Shown: positions 50,257-59,804 of the stretch, in pieces | How positions within the stretch are numbered: position 1 is the first letter of the stretch | How the letters are laid out: each line of letters opens with the position of its first letter | DNA from: Hyphomicrobiales bacterium | Lineage (GTDB): Bacteria; Pseudomonadota; Alphaproteobacteria; Rhizobiales; Rhizobiaceae | Assembly (NCBI GenBank): GCA_900472575.1 | Contig: UCIV01000005.1 | Span: 62,001 to 126,000, forward strand | Direction: 5' to 3' | DNA length: 64,000 nt | The notes under the pieces: model-generated | The model's input: the letters and a program-made list of their open reading frames with translations, nothing else | Database searches by the model: none | What the model was told of the DNA's origin: nothing | Program-made: the position numbers and the translations under genes

Positions 50257-52251
50257 ATGCAGTTCCTCGAAAATGCAAAAATCCGCACGAAGATCGTCGC
50301 GGTCATCGCACTGATGGGTGCGATCGCACTCATCGGGCTTTTCTATGTCAGCATGCAGTTCAAGAATGCCGACGAACGATACTCCTATTTCATTTCGCAC
50401 GAGAGCACGGCTGCAACGCTGAATGCGCGCGCAACGGCCGGATTGCTGCAGATGGGCCTGCAGCTCGGCCTGATGCAGGTCAATGATCCGGCCTCGCCGG
50501 AATTTGCAGCTGCCGTGAAAAAATACGAGGGCGACCGCGACCTGATGAAGCAGCGCGTCGGCATGACCGTGGATCTCGTACCCACACGCCGCGCTGCCGC
50601 CGACGCCATATTGAAGGCAGTCGATGAATTCGACCAGCTGGGTCAGCAGGTCATCACGCTCGCCAAGAACGGCCAGGCGATCCAGGCACGCGCTGCCATG
50701 CGCGATGCCGGCGCCAAAGTCATGCAGGTCCTGCCGCTTTTCGCCTCCGGTAATGACGAGTTGATGAAGACGGTCGATGCCGGCACCGCCGAACTTCAGG
50801 CCGATACCAACGACACGATCATCACCGGCGTGATTGCATTGGGCATTTCGCTTGCCGTGCTTATCCTGCTTGGCCTCTACGTCGCCTCGCGCGGGATTAC
50901 CGGCCCGATCGCTCGACTGAGCGACCGCATGGCGGAACTTGCTTCGGGAGAAACCAATCGCGAGATCCCTGGTCTCGACCGCCGCGACGAGATCGGCACG
51001 ATGGCCCAGGCGGTTCAGGTGTTCAAGGACAACGCCTTGAAGACGCAGGCGCTTGAAAGCGAAGCGGAAGCACAGCGCAGCCTCACAGAAGAGCAGCGCC
51101 AACGCAATGCCGAGGATGCCCGCATCCGTGCCGAAGCGATGGCTGAAGCCACGAATGGCCTTGCCACAGGTCTCAAGCACCTCTCCTCCGGCGATCTGAC
51201 ATTCCAGCTCAACCGGGCCTTCGCCCAGGAATTCGAAAGCCTGCGCGCAGATTTCAACGCCACAGTTTCACAGCTGCGCGGAACGCTCGGTTCGGTCGCC
51301 CAGGCGACAAGCTCGATCGATTCGGGCTCGCGCGAGGTCAGCCAGAGCGCCGACGATCTTTCCAAGCGGACCGAACAGCAGGCCGCTTCACTGGAAGAAA
51401 CCGCCGCCGCCCTCGACCAGATCACGACCAACGTGTCGAACTCGTCGAAGCGTGCGGAAGAAGCCCGCACCGTTGCTATCCAGGCAAATGAAAGCGCCCG
51501 CCAGTCCGGCGTCGTCGTTGCCAACGCGGTCAACGCCATGGAACGGATCGAGGAATCGTCCGGCCAGATTTCCAACATCATCGGCGTGATCGATGACATT
51601 GCCTTCCAGACCAATCTTCTGGCACTCAACGCCGGCGTCGAGGCCGCGCGTGCGGGTGAAGCGGGCAAGGGCTTTGCTGTTGTCGCACAGGAAGTGCGCG
51701 AACTGGCACAGCGTTCCGCCCAGGCAGCCAAGGAGATCAAGGATCTCATCGGCAAGTCGTCGGTCGAGGTCGAGACCGGCGTCAAGCTGGTCAGCGAAAC
51801 CGGCACGGCGCTGAAGACGATCGAGACCTATATCGTCACGATCAACCAGCACATGGATTCGATCGCCACCTCCTCGCGCGAACAGTCGGTCGGCCTCGCG
51901 GAAGTCAACACCGCGGTCAACCAGATGGACCAGGTGACCCAGCAGAATGCAGCGATGGTTGAGGAAGCCAATGCCGCAGGCGCCACGCTGGCCACGGAAT
52001 CGGGTCGCCTGCGCGAACTTGTATCGCAGTTCCAGCTCGGCCAGGGCTCGAGCGCAGGCTTCTCGCAACAGACAGGTGCACTGCGCCAGACGGCCTCGAT
52101 GATGGCAGCGCCGGTGAAAGCCGCCTCGCGCGGCACGGCACCGGTCGCCTCGCCAGCACGCGGCATGGTCGGCAAGCTTGCCCAGGCCTTCGGCGGCGGT
52201 CGCAGCGGCGCTGCGGCGGCACCGGCAGCGGACAACTGGGAAGAGTTCTGA
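50257..52251 (+). CDS. Methyl-accepting chemotaxis protein with NWEEF tail
   Basis: A 664-residue chemoreceptor with membrane segments at about 11-31 and 188-208, a helical periplasmic sensor, HAMP and signalling domains, and the same conserved tip ([20 protein letters not shown]) as its paralogue at 30731. It also ends in NWEEF, which tethers CheR/CheB. AGGA lies seven bases before the ATG. The two paralogues differ mainly in the sensor domain. The ligand is unknown. Confidence 0.92.
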   Translation: MQFLENAKIRTKIVAVIALMGAIALIGLFYVSMQFKNADERYSYFISHESTAATLNARATAGLLQMGLQLGLMQVNDPASPEFAAAVKKYEGDRDLMKQRVGMTVDLVPTRRAAADAILKAVDEFDQLGQQVITLAKNGQAIQARAAMRDAGAKVMQVLPLFASGNDELMKTVDAGTAELQADTNDTIITGVIALGISLAVLILLGLYVASRGITGPIARLSDRMAELASGETNREIPGLDRRDEIGTMAQAVQVFKDNALKTQALESEAEAQRSLTEEQRQRNAEDARIRAEAMAEATNGLATGLKHLSSGDLTFQLNRAFAQEFESLRADFNATVSQLRGTLGSVAQATSSIDSGSREVSQSADDLSKRTEQQAASLEETAAALDQITTNVSNSSKRAEEARTVAIQANESARQSGVVVANAVNAMERIEESSGQISNIIGVIDDIAFQTNLLALNAGVEAARAGEAGKGFAVVAQEVRELAQRSAQAAKEIKDLIGKSSVEVETGVKLVSETGTALKTIETYIVTINQHMDSIATSSREQSVGLAEVNTAVNQMDQVTQQNAAMVEEANAAGATLATESGRLRELVSQFQLGQGSSAGFSQQTGALRQTASMMAAPVKAASRGTAPVASPARGMVGKLAQAFGGGRSGAAAAPAADNWEEF

Positions 52252-52279
52252 TCATCAGATCAGCGACATGAAAAGAAGA

Positions 52280-52305
52280 GGCGGGATCAAGATCCCGCCT
52301 TTTTT
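52280..52305 (+). terminator. Rho-independent terminator
   Basis: GGCGGGATC, loop AA, GATCCCGCC, then T6. It terminates the second chemoreceptor gene. Confidence 0.92.
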
Positions 52306-52340
52306 ATTGGCTCGACAAACGGCCCCGGCAGCACCCGCGA

Positions 52341-53240
52341 TCAGGCAAACTGGTTGAAAAAATGGATGCTTTCGACAACGGCACCGGGGACGACACCGTT
52401 ATGCGTGCCCGGTAGCAGTTTCTTTTCGATCGAGACGCTTGCCGATCTGGCCCGCTCCATCAGCAACTCATGGTCCTTGTCAAACGGACGTTCCTCGGAG
52501 CCGCGCAGCAGATATGTCGGGCATTTGAGGCTGGCGCCGAAACAGGCGGAGGAGCGCATGACGAATTCCGTCGGATCCTCAGGATCAAACGGCATTTCGT
52601 TCGAATATCGACCAAAATAGCGCCAGGCGCTGACACCGGCCGAGATCGGCGCGGCGGCGCGGAATTTGCGCGTCATCGAGGCCAGCAGCGCCAGCGTGCC
52701 GCCATTCGAATGACCGGCGATGAAGAAGCGATTGCGGTCTATTCCGGGCAGATTTTCCAGATAGGTCGCAGCCGCCAGCGCATCGGCGGTTTCATCGTAG
52801 AAGCCGGAGTAATAACCGGCCTGTCCGTTCTCCCCACGGAAGGACGGCAGAAGAACAACAAAGCCTGCTTCCCAATAGGGCTTCATCAGTTCCCAATGGC
52901 CGTCGCCGGTGGCATTTCCGCCGTGAAGGAAAAGCACTGCGGGTTTCAGTGTCTTCGACGGCTCGTAATGGGAAAGCCAGGCGATCAGCTGGATCGAACC
53001 ATCCGGGCCGCCCGGATAGGTAACGCGTGTTGCACCCGGCGGTGTGCCGAGCGGCGGCGAGACTTCCGGCGACGGCCCCTTGCGCAGGAGAGAGGTGCGA
53101 AAATGTTTGCGCGCCTGCGCATAGTCCCGGTTTTCAAGCGGCGGGATATCCGGCGTCGGGAAGGGAGTAGCAGCGAGAGCATTTCTGGAAAGGGCACCGG
53201 CAGCGATGCCGGCAAGCACGAGGCGGCGGGTCACGATCAT
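52341..53240 (-). CDS. Exported alpha/beta hydrolase, prolyl-oligopeptidase-like
   Basis: A 299-residue protein. The RR-containing signal (VTRRLVLAGIAAGALSRNALA) is cut near residue 23 and suggests Tat export. The nucleophile Ser178 is in GHSNGG, Asp lies in the downstream SEERPFDKD region and His in GTHNG. The ATG at 53240 is preferred to a GTG ten codons earlier. Esterase or peptidase activity is possible; the substrate is unknown. Confidence 0.75.
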   Translation of the reverse strand: MIVTRRLVLAGIAAGALSRNALAATPFPTPDIPPLENRDYAQARKHFRTSLLRKGPSPEVSPPLGTPPGATRVTYPGGPDGSIQLIAWLSHYEPSKTLKPAVLFLHGGNATGDGHWELMKPYWEAGFVVLLPSFRGENGQAGYYSGFYDETADALAAATYLENLPGIDRNRFFIAGHSNGGTLALLASMTRKFRAAAPISAGVSAWRYFGRYSNEMPFDPEDPTEFVMRSSACFGASLKCPTYLLRGSEERPFDKDHELLMERARSASVSIEKKLLPGTHNGVVPGAVVESIHFFNQFA

Positions 53241-53362
53241 GGGCGAAACATCCGGAAGCGGAACGAACACATGGCACTCTTAGCAGACGATAAAATGCTG
53301 CGTGTCACATGTTCGTCAATGGGGCCGGAGGCGTTCAAGAGAACGAAAACCGGACTGCCACC

Positions 53363-54460
53363 CTACTTCCAGCTCAGATGATCGGCAGCCGAGCAGCCGC
53401 GCGGTGCGCGGTCATCGCCAAAACGCTTCTGCAACTGGCCGCAGCCCCACTCGTTGAGCGGCCCGGGCATGACGTTATTGATCTCCATGCCGATCTGGTC
53501 GAATTGCGTCGGCGACGTGGTGACGTACCAGGCCCAGTAACCGAGCGCAGCGACCACGGCGAGAACGATTCCGACGAGAAGCGTCTTGAAGCCCTGTATC
53601 CATTGAAGCTTCCTCTTCGGTGCGGCTTGCGGCTCGATTTCATCGGCATCCGCCTCGGCGGCACGGATCGAAGCGAGTGCCGCCTCGCGCTCTTCTGCCG
53701 TCAGGTCAATGCGCTGAAGTCCGGCATCGATCATCACCGGCAGGGCCGTCTTTCCATGGCGGACGGCGGCACCGACTAGGTTACCCCGCGGATCGGTTAG
53801 AAACAGAGGTTCCTCATCGCGCCCGAACAGCGTGTAGGCCGTGCGCTTGGTCATCCCGGGTGCGAGCTTGTCCACATAGGTGACGAACAGACGCTTGCCG
53901 CTCTTCTTCGCGGCCGTGACCGCGACCGGGATCAGCGTCAGTTCCGCCGGCCTGCATATCTGGCCGCGCACGCGCCAGACACGGATCGCCAGAAACACCA
54001 TTGCGCCGCTGAGAAGCACCATCAAGCCTCCAAGGACGGCGAAGGAGATGGCCCGGTTCCAGAGCTTTTCCAGGCCGAGTGTCAGCGTGGCGAGTTCGGG
54101 ACGATCGGCGGCGATGACGAGTTCGGTCATGTAGTCGCCGGAATGGATATCGACGAAGAAGAAATGCGTCTCCGTCTCGTAAGCTCGGCCCTGATAGGTA
54201 TAGGCAAGCTTTGCCTCGCATTCGGTCATCACGCCCTTTCGCGTGGTGCACTTGCCGTTGCGGATGTCTCCGTCCTGCAGCACGACCGGGTTGCGGCTGA
54301 TCTGATAGTCACGCCAAAGGCCCGGCCCCTGCCACCAGATGATGAAACCGGCAAGCACCATGATGACCGGCACGAACCAGAAGAAGCCGCGCGGCAGGGA
54401 AACCGCGCTGGACTTGAGAGATAGCGGGCGGCGAGGCAATGCAATTTCAGGAATGGACAT
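53363..54460 (-). CDS. Three-segment membrane protein of unknown function
   Basis: A 365-residue protein with hydrophobic segments at about 26-43, 133-155 and 295-318. Between the first two lies a periplasmic domain with two Cys (KCTTRKGVMTECEAK); between the second and third lies a cytosolic domain. The C-terminal Cys pair (GCGQLQ, GCSAAD) is also periplasmic. The ATG at 54460 is chosen because the sequence before it is non-coding. It lies between two unrelated minus-strand genes. I do not recognise the family. Confidence 0.65.
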   Translation of the reverse strand: MSIPEIALPRRPLSLKSSAVSLPRGFFWFVPVIMVLAGFIIWWQGPGLWRDYQISRNPVVLQDGDIRNGKCTTRKGVMTECEAKLAYTYQGRAYETETHFFFVDIHSGDYMTELVIAADRPELATLTLGLEKLWNRAISFAVLGGLMVLLSGAMVFLAIRVWRVRGQICRPAELTLIPVAVTAAKKSGKRLFVTYVDKLAPGMTKRTAYTLFGRDEEPLFLTDPRGNLVGAAVRHGKTALPVMIDAGLQRIDLTAEEREAALASIRAAEADADEIEPQAAPKRKLQWIQGFKTLLVGIVLAVVAALGYWAWYVTTSPTQFDQIGMEINNVMPGPLNEWGCGQLQKRFGDDRAPRGCSAADHLSWK

Positions 54461-54657
54461 CGTATTTCTCAAATATGCGCGTTGGCGATCTCGCCCACGG
54501 GGCTTTGAAAATGCAAGGCGACACGGGAAGGCCGCCGGGCGGGACAAGCGGATTGGTGCGTCGCAGAAGGCGCAACCGCTGCGTCCAAAATAATCACCTT
54601 GGCGTGAGAGGCATCCGCTAACTGACGTCATTCACAATTTAAGCATGATCGAACATT

Positions 54658-56289
54658 TCAGGTTTTCGCCTCGCGTGTCTCGATCATTGCGACAAGCGTT
54701 TCCAGCCGGTCGGCATCACGCGGCAGCTTGTCCTGTCTGAGCCTTGCGATACGGGGAAAACGCATGGCGACGCCGGATTTGTGGCGAGTGGAGCGGGCGA
54801 TGCCCTCGAAGGCAACTTCCAGCACGAAACCGAAATCGGGCGTCGCCTTGACCGCCCTCACCGGGCCGAAACGATCGATCGTGTTGTCGCGGACGAACTT
54901 GTCTAGCACTTCCAGTTCCGCATCGGTGAAGCCGAAATAGGCCTTGCCGACGGGCACGAGCTGTTCCCCCTCATCGGTCGTGGTCCAGACGCCGAAGGTG
55001 AAGTCGGAATAATAGCTCGAGCGCTTGCCGTGGCCGCGCTGGGCGTAAAGCATGACGGCATCGATATTATAGGGATCGCGCTTCCACTTGAACCACGGCC
55101 CCTTGAGGCGGCCTGCCTGATAGGGACTGTCCTTGCGCTTGATCATCACGCCTTCAATGACCGGATCAGGCGGGTCGACTCTCAACCGGTTAAGCTCACT
55201 CCAGTCAGTGAAGGGAACAAGATCGGAGAGGTCGAAACGGTCGTGAGGGGCCTTGTCGATCACGTCAGCCAGGCGATTGCGGCGGGCAAGAAAACCCTGA
55301 TCACGAATGTCCGCCTCGCCCTGAAACAGAAGATCATAGGCCCGGACGAAGGCGGGATATTCATCCATCATCTTTCCCGTCACCGTCTTGCGATTGAGCC
55401 GCTGCTGCAGATCGGAGAAAGTGCGGGTCGGAGCGTTGGTCCGCTTCGTGCCGCCGACGAGCAGCTCGCCATCGATGACACCGTCGAAATTAATTGCCTC
55501 GACGACATCGGGGAAAGCGCCGGTAATATCATCGCCTGAGCGGGAATAGAGTTTCTTCGTGCCGCCATGGCTCGACATCTGGACACGAATGCCGTCCCAT
55601 TTCCATTCGGCGGCATAATCGGCCGGATCGAGCTTTTCGAGGTCGCCGTCGTCCACCGGATTGGCGAGCATGACGGAATGGAAGATCGCCGGGGTGGCAA
55701 GAGCCGGCTTGTCCGCCCTGCCCTCCAGCCAGGCGAACAGGCTTTCGTAAGGTGGTGTGAGGCCATGCCAGAGAGTTTCGATCTCGATGATGTCTTTACC
55801 ACTCATATCGGCCAGCGCCTGTTTGGCGAGACGCGCGGAGACACCGATGCGCAGCGACCCTGTGGCAAGCTTGAGGAAGGCGAAGCGGCCGGATGTGTCG
55901 AGCTGGTCGAGAAGCTCGCGCACGGCACCGCGGACTTCGGTGCGACCGAGCGAATTCATCCGCTTGACGATCTCCGACAGGCGGGGTTGCGGGGCATGAT
56001 CGGCAACGTCCTTGGCGCCGCCATCCCAGACGAGCGAGATGGTTTCGGCAAGATCGCCGACATAGTCGTAGGAATAACGAAACAGGACCTCGTCCATGCG
56101 TTCCATGACCAGTTCACGCAGCATGGCAGGCTTGACGCTTTTCAAATCCAGAGCACCGGCAAGGGCTGCAAGGCCATAACCGCGATCGGGATCGGGGGTC
56201 GTGCGGAAATAATCGACGAGCAGGGTGAGCTTGCCGTTGCGAGATGGGGTGAGGACGAGGCGGTCGAGCAGGGTTGCGAAGGGTTTCAT
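54658..56289 (-). CDS. ATP-dependent DNA ligase of the damage-response cassette
   Basis: A 543-residue ligase. The adenylation Lys230 is in EWKWDGIRVQ, and the downstream motifs GVIDGELLV, EGVMIKRKDSPY and GPWFKWKRD are present, plus an OB-fold region at about 420-530. The N-terminal 200-residue domain is that of the ligase group linked to the MBL exonuclease and Lhr-type helicase (cisplatin-damage response class). GGAG precedes the ATG at 56289. The exonuclease gene is upstream on the same strand, but a 46-bp inverted repeat splits them; the helicase and PdeM-type phosphoesterase genes are not nearby. Confidence 0.88.
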   Translation of the reverse strand: MKPFATLLDRLVLTPSRNGKLTLLVDYFRTTPDPDRGYGLAALAGALDLKSVKPAMLRELVMERMDEVLFRYSYDYVGDLAETISLVWDGGAKDVADHAPQPRLSEIVKRMNSLGRTEVRGAVRELLDQLDTSGRFAFLKLATGSLRIGVSARLAKQALADMSGKDIIEIETLWHGLTPPYESLFAWLEGRADKPALATPAIFHSVMLANPVDDGDLEKLDPADYAAEWKWDGIRVQMSSHGGTKKLYSRSGDDITGAFPDVVEAINFDGVIDGELLVGGTKRTNAPTRTFSDLQQRLNRKTVTGKMMDEYPAFVRAYDLLFQGEADIRDQGFLARRNRLADVIDKAPHDRFDLSDLVPFTDWSELNRLRVDPPDPVIEGVMIKRKDSPYQAGRLKGPWFKWKRDPYNIDAVMLYAQRGHGKRSSYYSDFTFGVWTTTDEGEQLVPVGKAYFGFTDAELEVLDKFVRDNTIDRFGPVRAVKATPDFGFVLEVAFEGIARSTRHKSGVAMRFPRIARLRQDKLPRDADRLETLVAMIETREAKT

Positions 56290-56328
56290 GGAATGGCTCC
56301 GCAGATAGCGGGCGCTTTGCCGTGCCAG

Positions 56329-56524
56329 CCCCCCTCTGGCCTGCCGGCCATCTCCCCCACAAGGAGGGAGATCACAAGTGGCTGGCTCCTTGCACAAACT
56401 TGTCGCACATGACCGAGTTTCTTTAACCGCCACTTCTCCCTTTGCTGAGCTTTATCGAGGCAAGCCGGGGCGCCCAGCTGATCTCCCCCCTTGTGGGGGA
56501 GATGGCCGGCAGGCCAGAGGGGGG
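56329..56524. repeat. 46-bp inverted repeat between exonuclease and ligase genes
   Basis: Left arm 56329-56374 and right arm 56479-56524 are inverted copies that differ at one base in 46; 104 bases lie between. The core reads CCCCCTCTGGCCTGCCGGCC followed by the ATCTCCCCCACAAG-type half. The left unit at 37528 is a related copy. A transcript through it would form a long stable hairpin. This is a rhizobial intergenic repeat inserted inside an operon. Confidence 0.88.
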
Positions 56525-56548
56525 TGTTTCGATGCAGACGGCTCACCA

Positions 56549-57559
56549 TCAATCCCCCTCATCCTCATAGCCCACGAGATGCAGCGGCCGGGCCGGAATG
56601 CCCTGCAGCTCGCACCACCTTACCAGCGCCTCCTCGCGCCCATGGGTGACCCAGACCTTTTGCGGGGCAATCTCCGTGATGGTGGACAGAAGTTCCGGCC
56701 AGTCACAATGATCCGAGACGACGAGCGGCAGCTCGACGCCGCCCTGTTTGGCGCGCTGGCGGACCATCATCCAGCCAGAGGCAAACGAAATCAGCGGTTC
56801 GTTGAAACGCCGCGCCCAGCGATCCTGAAAGGCGGAGGGCGGGCCGATGACGATGGCACCTGAAAATTCGGTGGGCTTGCTCTTCTCGATCGTCGCAGGT
56901 CTTAAATCCCCCAGTTCGATCCCCTGCCCCTGATAATAATCGCAGAGCCGCGCCAGCGCTCCGTGGATATAGATCGGGTCGGAATAACCGTTGTCGCGGA
57001 TCAGGCGGATGACGCGCTGCGCCTTGCCGAGCGCATAGGCACCGACAAGATGGCTGCGCTCGGGAAACTGTTTCAGCGAGGTGAACAGCTTTTCGATCTC
57101 GACCTTCGGGTCGGGGTGATGGAAGACCGGCAGGCCAAAGGTGGCTTCGGTGATGAAGACATCGCAGGCGATCGGCTCGAAAGGATCGCAGGTCGGGTCG
57201 ATGCCGCGCTTGTAGTCGCCCGAGACGACGATGCGCATGCCGTCCTTTTCGATGAGTATCTGGGCCGAGCCGAGAACATGGCCGGCCGGCCTGAACATCA
57301 CCTTGACGCCGTTGACAAAAATCTCCTCTCCCCATGCGGCCGCCTGTTCGCTGCCTGCGAAATCCTCGCCGTAACGGATCGCCATGATGTCGAGCGTCTG
57401 GCGGGTGGCCAGCACATGGCCATGGCCGGAGCGGGCATGATCGGAATGACCATGGGTGATCAGCGCCCGTTCGACGGGGCGGACCGGATCGACGTGGAAA
57501 TTTCCGATGGGGCAGAACAGCCCGGCGGGGGTCGGATGAAGCAGAGCCTCGGGTTTCAT
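56549..57559 (-). CDS. Ligase-associated MBL-fold DNA exonuclease
   Basis: A 336-residue metallo-beta-lactamase nuclease of the class found beside damage-response ligases. The metal motif HGHSDH is at 36-41, with later His and Asp residues (GHVLGSAQI, SGDYKRG, SDHCDW). The ATG at 57559 is preferred; a TTG seven codons earlier is possible. It is upstream of the ligase gene, 259 bases away because of the intervening repeat. The helicase partner of this cassette is not in the window. Confidence 0.85.
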   Translation of the reverse strand: MKPEALLHPTPAGLFCPIGNFHVDPVRPVERALITHGHSDHARSGHGHVLATRQTLDIMAIRYGEDFAGSEQAAAWGEEIFVNGVKVMFRPAGHVLGSAQILIEKDGMRIVVSGDYKRGIDPTCDPFEPIACDVFITEATFGLPVFHHPDPKVEIEKLFTSLKQFPERSHLVGAYALGKAQRVIRLIRDNGYSDPIYIHGALARLCDYYQGQGIELGDLRPATIEKSKPTEFSGAIVIGPPSAFQDRWARRFNEPLISFASGWMMVRQRAKQGGVELPLVVSDHCDWPELLSTITEIAPQKVWVTHGREEALVRWCELQGIPARPLHLVGYEDEGD

Positions 57560-57614
57560 GCCTATCAAGATAGGCGACAACCCGAGACTTTCGAGAGGCG
57601 CAGTTTCGAGGACC

Positions 57615-59150
57615 TCAGGCCGCCGCCTTTTCCTCTTTCGGCTGGCTTGCTGCCTGCATCGTCGGAAGCTGGATCGGCTTCAGGCAGAGGGCTGCGACGA
57701 GACCGATCAAGGCGATGGTTGCCGCAACGAGGAAGAGCGGCGAAAAGACATCGTGATAGACGGCCGCGACGGCCTGGCGCGATGCCTCGGGCAGAGTTGC
57801 CAGGATCTTTGGCGTCAACGTCTCGATATCGGGCAGGCCGGGGATTTCAACAGGATGGGCCTTCAAACCCGTGCCGATGATCGCACCGAAGAGCGAGATG
57901 GCGATCGAGGCGCCGCCCATGCGCATCAGCGCCACGGCGCCGCTTGCCGCGCCGACATCGCCACGTGGCACGGCATTCTGCACACCGATGATCGGCGCCT
58001 GCTGGCCGAAGCCGACCGACAGGCCCTGCAGGAACATGATCAATGCCACCATGACCAGAGAAACATCGTGGCCGATCTGCGAGAAGCAGAACAGCATGAC
58101 GACGCTCATGGCGAGGCCGATGACAGTAAAGGGCTTGTAGCGCCCGGTAATCGAGATAAGCCTGCCGGCCGAGATCGAGCCGGTGACGATGCCGCCTGTC
58201 AGTGCGATGAAAAACAGTCCGGCGGCAGAGGGTGAAAGGCCGGTCGTCGTCTGCAGGAAGAGCGCATAATAGTTGACGAGGCCGATGCCGACCGAACCGG
58301 CGCAGAGCGAGATGATGAGGTAGAGCGAGAACGTGCTATCGCGGAAAAGCTTGAGCGGCACGATCGGTTCCGGCACCCGGCTTTCGACGAAGACCCAGAG
58401 GCAGGCGCAGACGATGCCGCCGGCCAGAAGAGCGAGCGACGCGGGTGCAACAAGCGAGCCGAAAATCTGGCGGCTGTCGGCAAAGGCGACGAGGCAGGTG
58501 ATCGTCGCGGCCAGAACAGCGGCACCGATATAGTCGATCTTCGGCTGACGCGTCGGGCGGCGATAGGGCAACATCAGGACGAGACCGGTGATGACGATGA
58601 CGCCGAGCGGCAGGTTGATGAGGAAGATCGAACGCCAGCCGAACAGATCGCTCATCGTGCCGCCGAGAACCGGGCCGAGGCTACCCGACGCCATGATCAT
58701 CAGGCTGGAATAGCTCTGGTATTTGGCGCGTTCGCGCGGCTCGAAGAGATCGGCATTGATCGAAAAGATCGACACCATGATGCCGCCGCCGCCCAGTCCC
58801 TGAAAAACGCGGGCGGCAATCAGGCTGTCCATCGACCAGGCAAAACCGCAGGCGAGCGAACCGAGCGTGAAGATGACGATCGCCGCCAGCATGACGTATT
58901 TGCGGCCGAAGAGATCGCCCAGCTTGCCATAGATCGGCATCACCGCGCTGGTGGCGAGCAGAAAGGCGGAACTGACCCAGCCGAAACGTTCCATCTGGCC
59001 GAATTCGCCGACGATCGTCGGCAATGCCGTGGAAACGATCTGGTTGTCGAGCGTCGCCATGAAAAGCGCCGCCATCAGGAAGCAGAAAACGATCAATCGC
59101 TGGCGGTGGCTGGCAACCAGCGGGACGACGGGGGATGCGGGAGGTGTCAT
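57615..59150 (-). CDS. MFS multidrug exporter, DHA2/EmrB-like
   Basis: A 511-residue, 14-segment exporter. The motif LDNQIVSTALPTI in segment 1 and the motif GKLGDLFGRKYVM after segment 2 place it in the EmrB/QacA family, which expels drugs with proton exchange. No EmrA-type membrane-fusion protein is next to it. It faces the MarR gene at 59268 across 117 bases carrying a promoter with an overlapping inverted repeat. Confidence 0.88.
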   Translation of the reverse strand: MTPPASPVVPLVASHRQRLIVFCFLMAALFMATLDNQIVSTALPTIVGEFGQMERFGWVSSAFLLATSAVMPIYGKLGDLFGRKYVMLAAIVIFTLGSLACGFAWSMDSLIAARVFQGLGGGGIMVSIFSINADLFEPRERAKYQSYSSLMIMASGSLGPVLGGTMSDLFGWRSIFLINLPLGVIVITGLVLMLPYRRPTRQPKIDYIGAAVLAATITCLVAFADSRQIFGSLVAPASLALLAGGIVCACLWVFVESRVPEPIVPLKLFRDSTFSLYLIISLCAGSVGIGLVNYYALFLQTTTGLSPSAAGLFFIALTGGIVTGSISAGRLISITGRYKPFTVIGLAMSVVMLFCFSQIGHDVSLVMVALIMFLQGLSVGFGQQAPIIGVQNAVPRGDVGAASGAVALMRMGGASIAISLFGAIIGTGLKAHPVEIPGLPDIETLTPKILATLPEASRQAVAAVYHDVFSPLFLVAATIALIGLVAALCLKPIQLPTMQAASQPKEEKAAA

Positions 59151-59171
59151 GGCGTATCCAGTGTGAGCCGA

Positions 59172-59201
59172 ATTTATGTGCCTTTAGCATATAATTGTCA
59201 A
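59172..59201 (-). promoter_or_regulatory. Promoter and operator of the MFS exporter gene
   Basis: On the minus strand TTGACA (59201-59196), a 17-base spacer and CATAAA (59178-59173) form a good sigma-70-like promoter. An imperfect inverted repeat (ATTTATGTGC, CTTTA, GCATATAAT) fills the spacer and the -10, where a MarR repressor would block RNA polymerase. Confidence 0.6.
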
Positions 59202-59267
59202 TCGCACCCAGATGCGAGCGGCAGATAATTCTTGCCCGGATATACAGCTCTGCTATTTTCCTTCGCC

Positions 59268-59801
59268 ATGACAAAGACAGTGACCGAAGAACACTCCATT
59301 CAAGCCGCCGCCGATATTGCCCATATCAGCGAGGTCATGGGTAGGATGCGGCTGCTGATCGGCCGCAGGGTGATCAGCCGGACGCTGGTCGACAATCTTG
59401 CTCCGAGCCTCGAAATCTCACACCTGGATGCATTACGGGCAATGAACCGTATCGGCGGCGAGGTCACTGTCGGTGCAATCGCCGATGTGATGCGGCTCGA
59501 TCCATCACGCGGGAGCCGGCTGGTTGCCGAACTGGTGACGCAAGGGCTTTTGCGCCGTGATGCATCGCAAGCTGACGGACGCCGGTCGATCGTCGTGCGA
59601 ACGGAGCTCGGCGACCAGCTGATGGCACAGGTCGATGCGACCAAACGCCGGCTGCTTGCCTCCATGCTCGATGGCTGGAGTGAAGAGGAACTCAACGTCT
59701 TCGCCGGGCTGTTCGACAAGTTCGTCAGCAAGTTCGAAGAAACCTATCCGAACGAGAAGGCCGGCAGCCCGAGTGCTGCGCGTATCCTCACCAGCGCCTG
59801 A
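59268..59801 (+). CDS. MarR-family regulator
   Basis: A 177-residue winged-helix regulator (TVGAIADVMRLDPSRGSRLVAELVTQG and the wing ASQADGRRSIVV). The ATG at 59268 has a weak ribosome binding site; a TTG at 59232 is another option. It is divergent from the EmrB-like exporter, its probable target, and ends three bases before the convergent cyclase gene. Confidence 0.88.
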   Translation: MTKTVTEEHSIQAAADIAHISEVMGRMRLLIGRRVISRTLVDNLAPSLEISHLDALRAMNRIGGEVTVGAIADVMRLDPSRGSRLVAELVTQGLLRRDASQADGRRSIVVRTELGDQLMAQVDATKRRLLASMLDGWSEEELNVFAGLFDKFVSKFEETYPNEKAGSPSAARILTSA

Positions 59802-59804
59802 CAA

